Shown here in pieces: positions 61,944-64,000 of a stretch of 64,000 bases of DNA. The first letter of the stretch is position 1. The number at the start of each line of letters is the position of its first letter. The notes below the pieces were generated by a model. That model did no database searches. It was not told the DNA's origin and saw only the letters and a program-made list of their open reading frames with translations. Position numbers and translations under genes: made by a program. Origin of the DNA: Schizochytrium sp. TIO01 (Eukaryota; Sar; Bigyra; Thraustochytrida; Thraustochytriidae); assembly GCA_004764695.1 (NCBI GenBank), contig SMSO01000031.1, forward strand, positions 4,263,048 to 4,327,047, read 5' to 3'.

Positions 61944-64000
61944 CTGAGAGGGAGGGAGGGCCTGGTTTCTTCACGCGACCTTGGAAAGGCTGTAGGTAGT
62001 AGTAGCAGCAGATACTGAGATAGCTGTCTATCTATCTATCTATCTATCTATCTTCTATACTCTCTAAAGCAGCTGAGAGGAACGAATGGAAGGAAGGAAG
62101 GAGGCTTGAAGGAGAGAGAGAGAGATACTAGGCAGGCAGTAGTGAATGAATGCCTACTGCCATGCTACTCACTGGCATGCTACCTGTTGCGCAACCACTT
62201 TCAAGGCGATTCCTGGGGTTCTTGGAGGAGTTCTTGGGGTCCACGGAATCGAGCTCGTTCGCCTTGCAGTCTGACTGGAAGGCAGCAGCGGCGCGAAGCC
62301 GAGGGAGGGCAGGGGGAGAAGCAGCAGCGGCGCTGCGTGTGTTATGCACGTAGGCATGGACGCCTCCACTTCGAAGTCGGAGATGCATGGTCGAGCGGTT
62401 CGTCGATGGTAAACTTGGAGAAAGATGGATGTAATTCCAATTGACAGCAATAAGGGCGATCACTCACTCACTCACTCACTCAATCACTCAATTATTTTGA
62501 CGAAGCGACAGATTGGCGGCGGAGCGATTGGTTGACTCGTGAACATCATCTGTGGATCGATGGGTAAATCCATCGATAGATTGGTTCTTGAGGAAAAGCT
62601 TATGGGGAAGCTTCGCAGTGCTCGGCTTGCGAAGCTTGGGCTCAAGCTGTTTGCTGGCACTTGCTAACTTTGGTTTGCAGTACCTGCCTGGGTACCTTAA
62701 GGTACGGTGTATTCATTAGGATCTCTTGGCGCGAATCTTGCGCTCTGAGATGGCGTATCTTTGAAACTCAGATCGTGTGGCTTTGAGGCGAATCGTACTT
62801 AACTTTGATCAACTTTGGTTTGCGTTGCTTTGATAGCTACTTGAAGAACTTGATAATCTGCTCATTGTGGTGAAGAAGCCTCTCTCTCCTTGCTTGCTTT
62901 CTTGCTTGCTTTCTTGCTTGCTTTTGCTAGTTGGGCTGGGCTGAGCTGAGCTGAGCTGAGCTGATGAGCTGAGCTGGATCCGGCGTGAAACTCGCTGCGA
63001 GCAGTTAGCATTTCAGTTTGGAGAAGGATAGCGGCGTGAACCAAGGGAAGGAGTCCATTCCGCAACCGCCGCTTGTCGCTACCTGGAGCTTGCTACCACG
63101 TATCACATCGGCAATTTGGCTGCTTGGTCTCGGCGTGTATAAATTAGCATCGAATGAATAGCTGTTACTACTGCCTACTTACTTATGTTTATGGAAAACT
63201 TTACCAAAAACTCTGGAGAAGATATGGAAGAACACACCTCTGAGTTGGAGAGAAGATTGCGATGATCTGATCGATCGTTACCTACGTATGTAAACCAAGC
63301 TTTCGCAGTGGCAGAAACGACAGTAGGAGGGGTTTCCAACTGGAAAGGGCATCATAACAACAAAGGACAAATTGCAAAACCGCAGCTACCAGCGGACAGC
63401 TGTGCAGTTGCAATCCTTCTCTACCAAGTGTAAATGAAGATACTCTCTCTAGCTAGAGAGAAGCTCGAACAGAAGAACGAAAGAACAGAACGGCCCCTTG
63501 TAAGATTGCTTCGTTTCGATATATGAATCCGTCAAGTAAACATGCACGCCATGCTTGGAAGACTTGGACCGAATGACGAACAAAAGCAGCGGCACTTTTC
63601 TATGCGCCACTAGATGGCCTTCACTTTGCAGACGAGCTCGGATAAACGAACACATGAATGTCGAACGATCTGGCATCGTCTGTGTCTGAAATAGACTGAA
63701 TCAACTAGATTGTTTACTAATAACGCGGCAAATTGGAAGTCAATGTTTTAGACTGGGGATGTTCAAAGCAATCAAGAAAGGTACCGAGGTGAGCTCAGGT
63801 TGGAAAGTAGGCGTTTAATCCATGGCAGACGAAGCCGGGCGCGTGCGTACTTATTTCACCGTTTTCCAAAGCGTTTTCTGTCTCATGATTGACTCCTCTC
63901 TATATATACATGTATGCAACACATATGTATGTATACCCAGGAAAGGGATCTTGAGGGGGTATCTTACCGGTCGACTGTGCAAAGCACACCATAAATATGA

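Overview
The window is nuclear DNA of a eukaryote. A myosin motor, a heat shock transcription factor (HSF) and a six-unit polyubiquitin are present, and the long reading frames are uninterrupted. Inference on taxonomy: a stramenopile, possibly a labyrinthulomycete/thraustochytrid. The grounds are intron-poor long genes, an HSF with a short wing loop, a myosin with a PH-domain tail, and ubiquitin carrying Asp16 and Gln28, which I recall (unchecked) as common in that group. No prokaryotic, organellar or viral gene was seen. No tRNA, rRNA or CRISPR was found by eye.

Layout. 1-5.2 kb: the 3' part of an unconventional myosin gene (+) converges on an HSF gene (-). 5.2-26.3 kb: a gene desert. Its outer parts are packed with tetranucleotide microsatellites, GA/CT tracts and short AT-rich islands. 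Its middle (about 17.9-22.4 kb) looks different: AT-richer, almost free of microsatellites, with two diverged direct copies of a ~0.7-kb dispersed repeat and a 19-bp minisatellite. 26.3-36 kb: a gene cluster with polyubiquitin (+), a small single-pass membrane protein (+), and a large nuclear-looking protein (-) whose core is about 37 copies of a Gly-Lys-Gly-Ala-x-Tyr-(Asp/Glu) repeat. 36-64 kb: a second desert of the same microsatellite-rich type, interrupted at about 48.7-58.7 kb by microsatellite-poor sequence holding protein-like but unrecognised reading frames. It includes a 160-bp GATA array and a CAA/CAACAATCA array.

The confident genes do not form a pathway. HSF and polyubiquitin are both parts of the proteotoxic-stress response, and a TTCnnGAA element lies about 380 bp upstream of the polyubiquitin start, but their shared location may be chance. 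The items most worth a second look are the GKGAxY-repeat protein, the myosin tail with a PDK1-like PH domain plus a second PH domain, the diverged dispersed repeat, the overlapping upstream ORF at polyubiquitin, and the ATG-less open leaders of two genes. Most weak desert calls need transcript data or a homology search to settle.
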